A stretch of 64,000 nucleotides of DNA. Origin: Hypomesus transpacificus. Lineage: Eukaryota > Chordata > Actinopteri > Osmeriformes > Osmeridae. Below are positions 1 through 11,461 of the stretch, piece after piece. The notes under the pieces were generated by a model. That model was not told the DNA's origin. It made no database searches and saw nothing but the letters and a program-made list of their open reading frames with translations. A program made the position numbers and the translations under genes. The stretch is taken from the NCBI RefSeq assembly GCF_021917145.1, contig NC_061072.1, positions 11,189,001 through 11,253,000 of the forward strand, in the 5' to 3' direction. Numbering within the stretch: position 1 is the stretch's first letter; each line of letters opens with the position of its first letter.

Positions 1-1215
1 GAAATCGAGTAAGTCCAGGAAACATAAGATTATAATTTTCACTCAAAAGTTGCTATGGTTACAGGTGACACCATACCACAACAGTCCCAGGGAAACTATG
101 CAGAGTGCAGCAGTCCCTCAATTCACCAGAGTGTGATTCAGACAGGGCAGCCCCATGGAAAACGTGACTCATATTACACAGCTTAGTTATAAACCACACA
201 GACAAAAAAAATCTTGGACCCTCGACTACAGATTGTATTCCCCACGAAGTACAGTTGGGATGGGCTACTTTTATCAAATTCATTTCACCCCAAGAAAACT
301 TGTCAAGAGTTTTAGTTTTGTCAGTGTAAACAAAGCTTTGATCCCTTTAATTAGCAAACATCATGGAAACATTTTCCGTGGTTCAGCCTCCAGATTGGTT
401 CCACATGTTTCTGTGACTTTACATGGAAACTACAACAGAGCACAGCAACAGCAAGAGCTGCTTGAGCTCTAAATGAGACCAATGCTCCACATTACAGCTA
501 GTACTGCAACAGCCTCAATCTCATTGTTACTCTCTAAGTAAAATGTCCTCAAATCTGTCACAATCCATCGTACATCCTAGCTCAACGTGGGCCCTCCTGA
601 CGATCTCATTCTCTCTCTTTGTTGCATTTCCTCTCCTAACCCGGACTGGAGTCGTCTTCTGGGAGAACAAACAGTGATTCATTCTCCAGAGAGGCCTGAC
701 TGGGACAGCTCACCTCTCCCACTCAGCTCAAGCAAGTCTGTGCATGGCAGAGCAGGGTGTGTGGGAGACACTGGTACAGGGACTGGAGAGCACAAACTCA
801 GCTCACATTCACTAGGCAAGCACAAACTCAGCTCACATTCACTAGGCAAGCAACTTCATGTGTAAATATTTTGCTTAACTAGTAGGGTATGGTGGAACCT
901 AGGGTGCTATCATATTAGCCTACAATGGGTGGTAATAGGTTGGTTGTAATAGGCTAGTTGTTAACAGACAGTATTGACTTATAGCCCAGTTACTCTGTAA
1001 TGATAACCTTCATGCCACTCATTATGATTTGGAGTTGTCTTAACAAGATTTGCAGCCTTGCCTGAACTCATCTACACACACACACACTGTTTAAGCTGGG
1101 TGGAGATTGACTGTGCCATGCATATAATGGAAGATTTAAATCCTTTAATTATTCTGTTTCTTAATAGCGTCGTGCTAGGGTTGAATAGGATGAGACATGA
1201 CCAGGGACCACTCAC
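1..1215. other. Intronic sequence of the myoferlin gene
   Basis: This stretch lies downstream of myoferlin exon 3 on the minus strand and is taken as intron 3. I found no convincing coding exon on either strand. It holds one perfect 30-bp tandem duplication at 791-850 and a short CA run near 1075-1086. Confidence 0.5.
791..850. repeat. Two-copy 30-bp tandem duplication
   Basis: The 30-bp unit beginning cacaaactcagctcac occurs twice back to back (791-820 and 821-850) without a mismatch. It is intronic and no function is evident. Confidence 0.9.
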
Positions 1216-2132
1216 TTGTCTTTCCCTAGAGTCTCAAAGTCTTTCACAATCACATCGATGTAGGATGACGAGTCAAGCGCAGAACCTTTCAAGTCAAACT
1301 CAAGCACCTGAGGTAAGACATGTGTACAACAAAACTCAACGGTGCATTATATTTATACAGGCAATTTCACGAGAGTTACACAACAGCAATACAACATGCT
1401 GATCATGTATAATTAGCAAAAGTCAAAGTTTAAAAAGCAAAAAAGACATGTATAAATTATGCTAGTACTATTTTAGATGTGAAATTAAAGAGGCCTTGAT
1501 AAACTGTTCATGATAGGACTAACAATCATCTATTATATGAATAGAAAGCTACAGTGGAACATTATTCCGGAACTGCCAACTCAAACAACTGGTAATGGGA
1601 GGCTATCACACCCTCAGCAAACAAATGAAATGAACATAGGATTCATGTTGGGACTTGAAGCATTTGAATAACTTGATGCAAGACATCTTGGCTTTCCCAA
1701 GAGCGATAGAGATCTGACATACCTCATTCCAGACTGGGTTTAATTCATTGTTTATTGTTTTGGTTTTCTTTTTTTCATCTGCAAACATGTAAATAATCAA
1801 TTATCATTTCCATTCAGTGAGTATTGATGTTAACAATTCAAATATGAACGTCACTAACACATTAAATCACAAAAATCATTTTAACTCCGTTTCATTTAGG
1901 TAGGCTACATTATTATCTTTGGAATAAAGAAAATGTTATTCTTTGACTATCTGTTGCAGAGAATAAATAAAAACCACTTAGATTAGAGAATTAACTAAGA
2001 ACTAGCCAACAATGGAGCAAGCACGATAAGTCACTTTATCCTACCTTTAAAAACAACAGATGCGACAGGATCAGGACTCCCGATCTTCTTTTTTGGTAAA
2101 CCTTTGGCGGATTCTACCACAACACGCAACAT
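1216..2132 (-). CDS. myof: Myoferlin, first three coding exons (partial, runs off the left edge)
   Basis: Ferlins are large C2-domain proteins anchored in the membrane by one C-terminal segment; they act in calcium-dependent membrane fusion and repair. Coding exons on the minus strand are 2045-2132, 1723-1778 and 1216-1307 (88, 56 and 92 nt), joined in phase with gt/ag borders. They encode the start of the first C2 domain (C2A): MLRVVVESAKGLPKKKIGSP, then DEKKKTKTINNELNPVWNE, then VLEFDLKG...VIVKDFETLGKDK. The DEKKKTK...NELNPVWNE stretch fits myoferlin better than dysferlin, which reads GVKKRTKVIKNSVNPVWNE there. The start ATG at 2132 opens the conserved MLRV motif. The next exon was not found between 1 and 1215 and is presumably off the window. 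The gene is head-to-head with p4ha1. A myoferlin-like fish paralogue is possible. Confidence 0.82.
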
Positions 2133-4092
2133 TTTGATACTATGAAAGACAGAAGTTTTGTTTTACAACTACTGTGTGGAAGCTTTTCGCTTGTTGCAGC
2201 AGCATCCTCACTGCCGCATCACCGAGAGTTGACAGAAAGAGTTGAGGAAATAGCTATGTGTGTTATTTTGGGAAATGAGGAGGGAGTGGTAAGTATAGCG
2301 TCAGTGGCAGTATACCATTACTGAACATAGATTACTAAAGACATTTGGGTGTTAGGATAACCCAGTATCCTAACGGAGTCAATATTGTTACGGTGAGATG
2401 GACCCAAATGCAGGAGAGGTAGCCAGAGTTAAAAGGGGTTTATTCTTGATAATAGGGAAACAGACAGGATACTCACAGTAACAAGGGAAAAGGACAAGCC
2501 AAACACTACACAAAACAAGAACCGATATACACAGACCCAAACAAGACACAGGTGGACACGATAACACTAACGAGAACTGAAACTACTCAACAAGACACAG
2601 GTGAAGACAATGACCCAAGGAAACACTACCCTAGGGCAAGGCAAAACCAAAAGCACAAGGGCTGTGGCCGTAACAAAAATAACAAGACACTTATTGGCAC
2701 TATTTAAAAAAAAACTTTTGGTGAATATGCGACATGAACTGCAGACCAACATGTGATGATCTGATTGATAATAAATGTAGTTAAGTTAATTAAAGAAGCA
2801 CAGTCAATCACATCCCAAACTGATTATTGTTTAGGGCGAGGCGTTGATCACTTAAACATTGTACTCTGTCTACGTCTAGAGGTTGGTTAAACTATTGCAC
2901 CTCTAAAAAAGTTCATTCGTTTCATTTGTTCAGGCCCGGTTTTCTACTCACTTGTCATTCTGCCGCCGGGTGGCGACAACAGCCTTCTGAACGTTAACGG
3001 AGAAAAGGCAGACTACTGTCGAGCAAGGATACATCCCATTCCAAAAACATGTGCCCTCATATGTATTTTTTAACAACTAAAATATAATTCATTCAGTGTA
3101 TAATATATGTGCAATATAAGATAGTCTTATTTCTATATAATTATCTCCTAGTTATTAGTTATTTGAGAATAATACAACTAAAAGATTGAAGGCAAGTGGG
3201 AGGATGCAATGTTTCGAAATTGAATAGATCCCAAACGTAGCTCGCTTTAGCTCTAAACACACATTCCAACGATTAGCAAAAAACAGCAGTAGCAATCGAC
3301 ACGAGGATTTTTTTTGCTCCATTCAGAACGTTGTGCCGGAACGATAAAAGGTAGGCCCACCGTAAACACCTTATTATGGTTCGAAATACTATTTATTGTG
3401 TTACTTGTTCATATTGCCTGTCGCTTTTGTGTGCATATGTTTCATTTGTAATTTTGCTATTTCGAACATATCTTCCTTAGTGGGCTGTAAAAGACTGGTA
3501 AATCATCAGGATAACATAGTTATTGTGCTATAGTAGGTTAAACGTGCTCTAATTTCTAAAATGTGTCTTGTCACTGATATTTTCACTTTCTCGCCCACTC
3601 TCCGGAGGCTTTGATTTGACCTCAATCTAACCGGTTTATGATGGCAACAAAAAATAAGTCAGGGTATTACAAATCTTTCTTAGTACTTATTCGTAAAGGT
3701 GAAATTAAGGTCAGGTACATGCCTTTATTTTAGCACGCGTGAGTAACTTTTCAGAAGCAGTTATTGTCACACGATTTAATTAGTGAGTTCCGTTAATTTG
3801 TTAGTTCACGGGTTGCCAGATTTTGGGGAACTGAAAATCTTGCTATCCATTTATAAGCAAGTTAGCTTCTCGTTTCCCTCACTCATTGGCGCTACGATTT
3901 CCGTCTGGAATAGGAACAAAAAATACGTATTTTGATGGGGATGAGGAGTGCTCCCAAAATTCTGCGATGGGGGGAGGAGCACGGACGTGGCAGTCTCGCT
4001 TTTTTACTATCCCCTAACCTTTGAAACTGTCGTTACTTCGCCAAGAAGTTTGAAACATTCCTTGGGTTTATGTCAGGACTCGTTTTCTTTTA
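2133..4092. other. Intergenic region between myof and p4ha1 (divergent genes)
   Basis: Apart from the solo LTR at 2386-2675 I see no genes. It must contain the myof promoter and upstream p4ha1 sequence. Transcription start sites cannot be fixed from sequence alone. Confidence 0.45.
2386..2675 (-). mobile_element. Solo LTR (about 290 bp) of an LTR retrotransposon
   Basis: Read on the minus strand the segment starts TGTTACGG and ends CCGTAACA, an 8-bp inverted match with the TG...CA ends expected of an LTR. Inside, in the right order, are a TATA-like stretch (near 2530-2535), a polyadenylation signal AATAAA (within 2436-2446) and the TGCATTTGGGTCC motif near the 3' end that is common in fish Gypsy-type LTRs. 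Flanks read aatat on the left and aaaat on the right, an imperfect 5-bp target duplication. No internal retroelement genes or second LTR are present, so it reads as a solo LTR. It sits between myof and p4ha1. Confidence 0.62.
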
Positions 4093-4117
4093 CCAATTAG
4101 GCTGCCAATATGGCTGC
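4093..4117 (+). promoter_or_regulatory. Candidate p4ha1 promoter motifs: CCAAT box and YY1-like site
   Basis: A CCAAT pentamer at 4093-4097 is followed by caatatggctgc at 4106-4117, which fits the YY1 core (ATGG preceded by AA/CAA and followed by C-GC). YY1 sites often lie just downstream of start sites in TATA-less vertebrate promoters. A strong donor-like GTAAGT at 4376-4381 could end a non-coding exon 1 starting near here. The exon itself is inference. Confidence 0.35.
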
Positions 4118-4508
4118 TGTGCCGGCAATCTACTGGGATAGACAGCGAGGCAGTCGCCCTCACTGCACGTTAGGATACTGTTGACTGTAGCTCCTAATGG
4201 CACAACTAGTATTATTAGAGCAGAAAACGGACAGTTCTGGGCTTCTAGAACTTTCCCCATCCGCCTTGTAGTCTGTCCTGCTCAGTATTGTGTGTGTGTG
4301 TGTGTGTGTGTAGACGTGCTCTCCTGTAACGTAATTGCCCGTTGTAACAGTTGCCCTTCCAAATGGGCTTGTGTGGTAAGTAACGTTACCCTCCCTTCCA
4401 TCCCAGTCCTCCACATCTCCTTGCTGTCCTTCAGATGCAGCTGTTCTCAGGAGGACACCCTGCAGCAGATCTACTAAGACTGTCACCGTGGTAGGGCAGC
4501 TATGATAG

Positions 4509-4625
4509 AGCAGGGGCTCTCAAACTTTTTGGGGCCAGGGATCCCTTACAGGGGAAAACATTTTACAAGGACTCCCCCCATAATCGTAACACCCATTCAT
4601 GTACACTATCCAAAGAAAACACTGA
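4509..4625 (+). mobile_element. Probable truncated hAT-type DNA transposon remnant
   Basis: The segment starts caggggctctcaaacttttt, the kind of terminal sequence seen at the ends of many vertebrate hAT elements. It continues with a degraded body. I could not find the matching opposite end or an 8-bp target duplication, so the right limit is approximate. Confidence 0.4.
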
Positions 4626-5290
4626 CTTACTGTCTCGTAGGGCTGTGTGCAGCCCTGCAGTTCATCTGAAGCACTCTTCGTGGGTTTGATCAGACCGGCT
4701 AGCCTACGCCATTATCCATTCAGGTTTAGTAGTCGATCTGGCTCTAGAAGAACTCAGTGAATGACTTGTAGTAGATCTGTAGTTGTGTAGTAGTTGTTTT
4801 TGATGAAGTCGTTCCTGGCATGGGGAGGTGAGTAGTAGCAGTTAAAGGCCCAGTGCTGGCTCGGCCGAGGCAGGGCAGGCGGGGGGGGCATGGTACGCTG
4901 CCAGAATTGGTATTGGAAGGGCCCATGTACACTCAGTGGGTACTACAGAGCTCCTTTCACAAGGGAAAGGCAGGCCTGGCAGGAGCCTTCAGAGCTAAGC
5001 CCTGGTATCAGGCTACCAGCAGGCTGCCTTTCTGGTCACAAGCACCCCTCTAGAAAGCCTCAGTGGATTAACATGAAGATAATTATGTTAAACTAACTGG
5101 ACTTTCTTTTGAAGTTTCATTCAAACAAATTACTTCACAGATTTTGAGTGCTGTGCTCATTTGAGACTTGCATATTTAGATTATAATTTGGTTTTATCTA
5201 AATGTTTATATTTCAAGAAAAATATGTCCTGGACAGGGGATTTTCCTCCTTGTCCTCCTCATCTTCGTCTAGCTGTAGTATCCCAGAGGG

Positions 5291-5526
5291 AGACTGAGCC
5301 CAGGTCCACCTGTGTCCTGTACAAAGCCAGAGACTGAGCCCATGTCCACCTGTGTCCTGTACAGAGCCAGAGACTGAGCCCATGTCCACCTGTGTCCTGT
5401 ACAGAGCCAGAGACTGAGCCCATGTCCACCTGTGTCTTGTACAGTCAGACTGAGCCCATGTCCACCTGTGTCCTGTACAGAGCCAGAGACTGAGCCCATG
5501 TTCACTTGTGTCCTGTACAGAGCCAG
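5291..5526 (+). repeat. Six-copy 40-bp tandem repeat abutting the p4ha1 start codon
   Basis: Unit: agactgagcccatgtccacc plus a second 20-bp half, tgtgtcctgtacagagccag. Copies begin at 5291, 5331, 5371, 5411, 5447 and 5487; the fourth is shortened to 36 bp. The last copy ends 22 bp before the p4ha1 ATG at 5549. Five copies (all but the first) carry the acceptor-like string tgt-c-t/c-tgtacag, and most carry a short upstream ORF of 11 codons that ends in the next copy. Confidence 0.9.
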
Positions 5527-5548
5527 GCAGCCAGGCAGCAGTGAGAGG

Positions 5549-8500
5549 ATGGAGCAGAGGGCTAGCTGCTGGTGTGTGTTACTGAGCTGTCTCCTTTACA
5601 CCACCTCCGCTCACAATGACTTCTTCACCTCCATTGGTAAATCTATCTTTTTACATCTCTCTTTACCTTGCGATTATAACCAACAGTTGATTCTATTGAT
5701 TAGGTTTAAATCAATGAGTACTGTACAAACTTGTTTATTGGTAATATGCACACAATGTGAGTGCTTGTTTTCAGGCATTGATTGAAAAATGTAATTCTGT
5801 CTGAGTATTGTTTGTGTCTGGCAATGTGTGTTTAACTGATTGTTTGTTTGTTTGTGTGTGTGTTCCCTAGGCCAGATGACAGACCTGTTGTTCACAGAGA
5901 AAGACCTGGTAATTTCTCTGAAGGACTACATCAGAGCAGAGGAGAGCAAGCTAGAGCGAGTCAAAAAGTAAGACAACCACCTGATGGGTAGATTAATCTG
6001 GTCTCTTTCTCTCTCACTCCCTCTTTCTTTCTTTTTTCTTTCTTTGTGCACAAACAGGTGTTTTACCATCCCACCATCTCTGTTCCTTCCTTTGTTTGTT
6101 GGTATGAGAGAGCAGGAGACAGAAAGCTCTGGAAGACTAAATGACTTAACTGGATCTTGTCTCACCTGTCCCATGAAATACAATATCACCATGTATGTGT
6201 GGAACAATGAGCTTGGCTTGCTAGACCTACTTCTCCTCACCTGCTATTGTGTTTGAATAGTGACAAGTCCAGTCACCAAAACAGGGTGTGTTGCATGAAT
6301 GAAAGCCTTTTCCATAGTCATCGAGTGGTTCCTGCTAATGGACAGCTGTGTTTCTGTGTGTGTGTGTCTGGCCAGGTGGGCCGAGAGGCTGGACGCCCTG
6401 ACCTCCACAGCCACCCAGGACCCCGAGGGCTTCCTGGGTCACCCTGTGAATGCCTTCAAGCTGATGAAGAGACTCAACACTGAGTGGGGAGAGCTGGAGA
6501 ACCTGGTCCTCACAGACATGTCGGACGGTCAGCAGCACTCTGGATACCAAGACACACACAGACAGACGTATTAAAAACCCAGTAGTACCAACATACACAT
6601 GCACACTACTGAGACAGTACCCAGGCAGCATCACATGACGAAAGCTCAGGAAAGAGAGGTCTGTACTTGTTCTTTTACTCTCAGGGAAACTGATGCTGAT
6701 GTCTGTATCTTCTATCCATCTGAATCCTCTCTCCTCCCCCCCCCACTCTCCAGGTTTTATCTCCAACCTGACCATTCAGAGGCAGCACTTCCCAAACGAT
6801 GACGACCAGACTGGTGCTGCCAAGGCCCTGATGAGGCTGCAGGACACCTACAAGCTGGACACCCACACCATCTCCACCGGGGAGCTGCCAGGTGAGGCTG
6901 GGAGACACACACACACACACACCCACCCACAGAGGACCGATGAAGTCTGTAAAGTTTAGTGTGACAATGCTCCCCAAGATCAAATCAGTTGAATGACACA
7001 CATGCACCGTACACATTCCCAATGTCCTCTGACTTCCTGTCTCCCTTATGAGTGTGTTTGTTTGTGTGTTTCACTGCATGCACTCACCTGTGTGTGTGTG
7101 TGTCCCTCATCCAGGCACCTCCCCAGGGGTGGCCTTCCAGAGCACCATGACCGTGGAGGACTGCTACGAGCTGGGAAAGATCGCCTACTCTGACGCCGAC
7201 TACTACCACACCGAGCTGTGGATGGCCCAGGCGCTGAGCCAGCTGGACCAGGGGGAGGGCAGCCTCATCGACGCCGTCACCATCCTGGACTACCTCAGCT
7301 ACTCCATCTACCAGCAGGGGGAGCTGGAGAGAGCCCTGGAGTACACCAAGAGGCTGCTCGCCCTGGGTAAGTGCTCTGGTGGTTCTGGATCAAATACTAT
7401 TTGTAAATGCAGTCAGGCATATTGGGTTGGGTTTATTCAGCATGTCATGATGCAGCTTGATACTGGGTGAGAGGGGACATTTTTTCACTGAGGTTTTGGA
7501 CAAACGACTTGAAGCAAGGGACTTGGTAAGTGACTTCCTAAGATGGGCATCAGGTTATACCCCTAATGTTGTGTCCCCCAGACCCAGCCCACCAGCGAGC
7601 CAACGGCAACCTGAAGTATTTTGAGTACCAGCTGGCTAAGCAGAGGAAGGCGGAGGAGGAGGAGGGCGGGAAGAAAGAGAGCAAAGACCAGGGGAAGGAG
7701 AAGGAGGCAGACTACTTGCCTGAGAGGAGGAAGTATGAGAAGCTGTGTCGCGGAGAGGGCATCACGATGGTAGGCACTCAAACTCAAAGGCTTTGTTTGG
7801 ATTCTCCTAAAATTATAGGTTGTTATACCATGTTTAGGAAAAAAATGTTATCTTTTTCTCTCTATTTTTTCTTTCATCCTCTTAATCTTTCTCTCTAAGA
7901 CCCCTCGCAGACAGAAGCGCATGTTCTGTCGTTACTTTGACAACAACCGACACCCGATGTACGTGATTGGTCCAGTGAAGCAGGAAGATGAGTGGGACCG
8001 CCCCCGCATTGTACGCTACCACGATATCATGTCCAACGAGGAGATCGAGAAGGTCAAGGAGCTGGCCAAACCTCGGGTGAGTCCAGTCTCAGAGCTCAGA
8101 CGCTTCGCCTCAGTCAGCTGCAGAGAGTCATCCAACAACATGCCTGGCTCAAATACTATTGAAAAATACTGTTAAAATACTGAAGAAGGATTTGATTTGG
8201 TTTCTCCAAAAAACATATCAAAAAACGACAACTGACGTGTGTGGAAGCACAGTGCTTTGACCCTATCTGCCCTTGACTGATGGGGGCTATGGTGGAGTGT
8301 ATGGTAGTGTTTGATGTGAAAATATCAACATTGTCATGCATGCCCCATCAACAACCTTGAACTGCACTGTCCACCCTGCATGAGTACTGTGTACATGATA
8401 GATCCTGTTGGCTCCACACTGGCTGGCCAGCAGCCATGCTTAGCTCTGCTATGACTGGGGGGGGGGAGACCCAGACATCAGAGCTAGCACAGTAGGTCTG

Positions 8501-11461
8501 TGTAGAGTGGGTTAGAGTTAAATGGTTAGAGACGATAAGTTTTGTATTTCCGGGAATATCCCTTTTAATCTTGTTTTCCTAGCTACGAGGACAAAGGATA
8601 TTATAGCATTAGTGAAGCTGGTGTGTGAGCAGGACGGAACGGCACGGATGCCTAGCCTAGCTTCGCCAGGTTAGCCTAGCCTAGCAGCCCAGTGTCGGCT
8701 TGTGTGCATAGCATTGGGTAGCATTGGGTAGTGTGCGCTGACGCCGTGCCTGTGCCGACCTGTCGGTGTGAGGGAGGGGGGAAGTGTCCCTGTAACCCGT
8801 GTCCTGTTGGGGGCTTGGCTCCACAGCTGCGTCGAGCCACTATCTCCAACCCTGTCACTGGTGTGCTGGAGACCGCTCACTATCGCATCAGCAAGAGGTA
8901 AGAGGGGGGTGGGGGGGAGGTGGAGCCCAACCCCTGTCGTCCCTGAGTCCCGCCCCTTGCACTGCTCTGCTTGGGCAGGACACCTTGGTTAAGAGTACAG
9001 CTAGCCTCCCTCAAGCGGTTAGTCATATGACTGAACTCGGATGCACGTCTGAAAGCTTTCAATTGGAGTCTAGCAAATACATGTTCTTCATTGGCATAAG
9101 ACAAGAACATACTGATCCACTGCACCACTGCTGTATAAATATATTCTCGTGGTTATTTATATATCTGGTGCTTAAGTAAGGGAAACTTCCAGTGCTCTGA
9201 CCAGGGTGTCATGCTGCCACTACCATGACTTGATAACAAGATGGCGGATGAGGACTGAAAGCCGGCCCAAGGGGCTTCCTGTGATTGGCTGCCAGGCCAG
9301 GAGAGGCGTGCTTCCAGTCCAGGCAGCATGACTGGCATGCTGCATCCCTCTTTCTGTACTGAAGCATGGCTAGTCTGGTATCAGCATAGCTCTCCAACAA
9401 CACATATCTCTATCAGCTAGTGATCAATCATCTCTCTCTCTCTCTTTCCGTCTGTCTCACCCCCTCCCCTACCTCCTTCTCTCTCTGTGTCGGGGGAGCT
9501 AGCTAAGGCGAGCCACCGTGCATGACCCCCAGACAGGGAAACTGACCACCGCCCATTACAGAGTCTCCAAGAGGTAAGGGGTTCAAAGGGTCACCAGGTC
9601 ACGCTTCTGTCTGCTCTCCCTCTCGTCCCCCTCCTCCTGGTAGTGCACCTGTAGGAGATGTCCACCCCTCCCGCCCTAGTCCTCCTCCACTGTCTGCGCA
9701 GTCTGCAGGCCAATTCTCCTCTCCAGAACGGGGTCAATTAGTATTTAAAACCCTTTCAAACATTTTTCGTGCTTCAGTCTGCTTGGGGACTGTGGAAGGT
9801 GGGATTGATCAGTCACTGATACCATTTGAAGTTATTTCAAATGCTTATGTCAGAGGGGTCTTGTGTCACAGAGATGGCCTGGTATTGATACAAAGATGAC
9901 AGGGCGCTGCCCCCTAGTGGTCCTGTCTTTCTATTTCATTTGCAGGATTTCTCTGCTCCGTTTCAACCAGCTGTCCTGTCTGCTTGCAACTAACCAACCA
10001 TAACAGAATTACAGACACATGAAAACCCTGATCCACCCGTCTGTCCGGAGGCGTGTGTAAGCACATAGGGCTGTGGGTCACGTGTGTGCCCTCGTGTGAG
10101 TGCCTGTCCTCTCCTCTCCAGTGCGTGGCTGGCGTCGTATGAACATACCGTGGTGGACAAGATCAACCAGCGGATCGAAGACATCACAGGTCTGGATGTG
10201 AAGACGGCAGAGGAGCTGCAGGTGACTCGCCCGGGGATGACTTCCTGGAGTGCAGGGCAGCTGGATCACCACTGGGGGGGGGGGGGGGGGGGTACAGTCC
10301 ACTAGAATCACCACTGGGGGGGGTACAGTCCACTAGAATCACCACTGGGGGGGGTGGTGGGGGGGGGGGGGTACAGTCCACTAGAATCACCACTGTGGCA
10401 GTGTGTGTCTGGCCTCTGGGTTTACTGTGCTTTTCTCTGTGTCCTCAGGTGGCAAATTATGGTGTAGGAGGGCAGTATGAACCTCACTTTGACTTTGGAC
10501 GGGTAAACAGCGACTCTTCTGTCTCTCTCCTTCTCTCTTTCTCCCTCTCCTTCTATTCCTGTACTGGAAATATGAGCTGTGTGAACGAGTGGATGACTAA
10601 GCATGAAGAGAATGATGAGGGACACACACACACACACACTTGTTATTAAGGTTGATGACTTTTGAATGATCATTTACAGCAAATGTGGTTTATTGTTAAA
10701 TCATATGTGTATTAGTAGGCTTGAATTCATCTATGTTAAGGTAACGGGACATGCCTCAGTATCACAAACCGTGTGTGTGTGTTTCTTTTGTAGAAAGATG
10801 AACCCGATGCTTTTAAAGAGCTGGGGACTGGTAACCGCATCGCCACCTGGCTCATATACGTGAGTATCTCCACCTTCATCTCCCAGTCCTCCAAACAAGA
10901 GTGGTACCGTCTTGTCTTATTTGCCCTGCCTCTACCCTGTGTGTTGCAGATGAGTGACGTGCCATCAGGGGGCGCCACTGTCTTCACTGACGTAGGGGCG
11001 GCAGTAGTGCCCAAAAAGGTTTGTTTGCTGTTGTTAGGGATTTATTGACGGGCCAGACGTGTTTTTTAAGGTGTAGGCCACAGGAAACAATGAGAAGATG
11101 TATCCTTTTGTCTGTGTGTGTGTGTGTTCCAGGGCACGGCGGTGTTCTGGTACAACCTGTTTCCCAGTGGGGAGGGGGACTACAGCACCAGACATGCAGC
11201 ATGCCCAGTCCTGGTGGGCAACAAGTGGGGTGAGCATCTATCCCAGTCTGCCAAGCAGTCTCCCTAGCTGGTTAAGAGTTAGGGGGAGGGGTTAAGGGGA
11301 GGGGTTAAGGGGAGGGGTTAGGGGTCTCTCCTGCCGCTGTCACACTGTTGCACTCTCACTCTCTTACACTCTCCCTCTCTCTCCCTCCAGTGTCTAATAA
11401 GTGGATTCACGAGCGAGGCCAGGAGTTCCGAAGACGTTGCAGCCTGGATGAGACAGACTGA
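5549..11461 (+). CDS. p4ha1: Prolyl 4-hydroxylase subunit alpha-1 (collagen), complete
   Basis: Catalytic subunit of the endoplasmic-reticulum collagen prolyl 4-hydroxylase (alpha2-beta2 with PDI); it makes 4-hydroxyproline using Fe(II), 2-oxoglutarate, O2 and ascorbate. Coding exons: 5549-5636, 5871-5967, 6376-6527, 6754-6891, 7115-7366, 7582-7769, 7900-8076, 8827-8897 or 9503-9573, 10122-10221, 10449-10502, 10794-10859, 10950-11018, 11133-11229, 11391-11461. They splice in phase to 539 residues (human about 534). Residues 1-21 are a signal peptide; the mature start HNDFFTSIGQMTDL is typical. The middle holds the peptide-substrate-binding TPR-type region (DYYHTELWMAQAL...DYLSY). The dioxygenase domain shows iron ligands H434 and D436 (EPHFDF) and H505, plus K515 for 2-oxoglutarate (HAACPVLVGNK). 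The N-glycosylation motif NLT in FISNLTIQRQ is kept. It is closer to P4HA1 than P4HA2. The start was chosen for the signal peptide and the exon border. Confidence 0.95.
8827..8897 (+). CDS. p4ha1: p4ha1 alternative exon a (71 nt)
   Basis: Encodes LRRATISNPVTGVLETAHYR followed by ISK, starting the catalytic half. It is preceded by ctccacag and followed by gtaaga. It has the same length and phase as the exon at 9503-9573. Including both would add 142 nt and including neither would lose 71 nt; both break the frame, so exactly one can be used. Human P4HA1 has a homologous mutually exclusive pair (exons 9 and 10). Confidence 0.9.
9503..9573 (+). CDS. p4ha1: p4ha1 alternative exon b (71 nt)
   Basis: Encodes LRRATVHDPQTGKLTTAHYR followed by VSK. 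It is preceded by gagctag and followed by gtaagg. It corresponds to the second member of the mutually exclusive pair known in human P4HA1. The shared framework (LRRAT, TG.L.TAHYR.SK) shows an old exon duplication, with the variable residues in the middle. Confidence 0.9.
10265..10394 (+). repeat. G-rich imperfect tandem repeat in a p4ha1 intron
   Basis: Four copies of a unit built from atcaccactg, a G run of varying length and gtacagtccactag lie between coding exons at 10122-10221 and 10449-10502. The first G run is 19 long (10274-10292). Copies differ mainly in G-run length. G-quadruplex formation is possible on the transcript strand. Confidence 0.85.

Noticed and set aside
1-1215. Myoferlin exon 4 in the first 1.2 kb
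   Set aside because: No minus-strand segment with the expected C2A continuation and splice borders could be found, and the plus and minus ORFs here show no family resemblance.
5291-5526. Regular repeat spacing suggestive of a CRISPR array
   Set aside because: Copies are contiguous with no unique spacers, and the context is a vertebrate gene. It is an ordinary tandem repeat.
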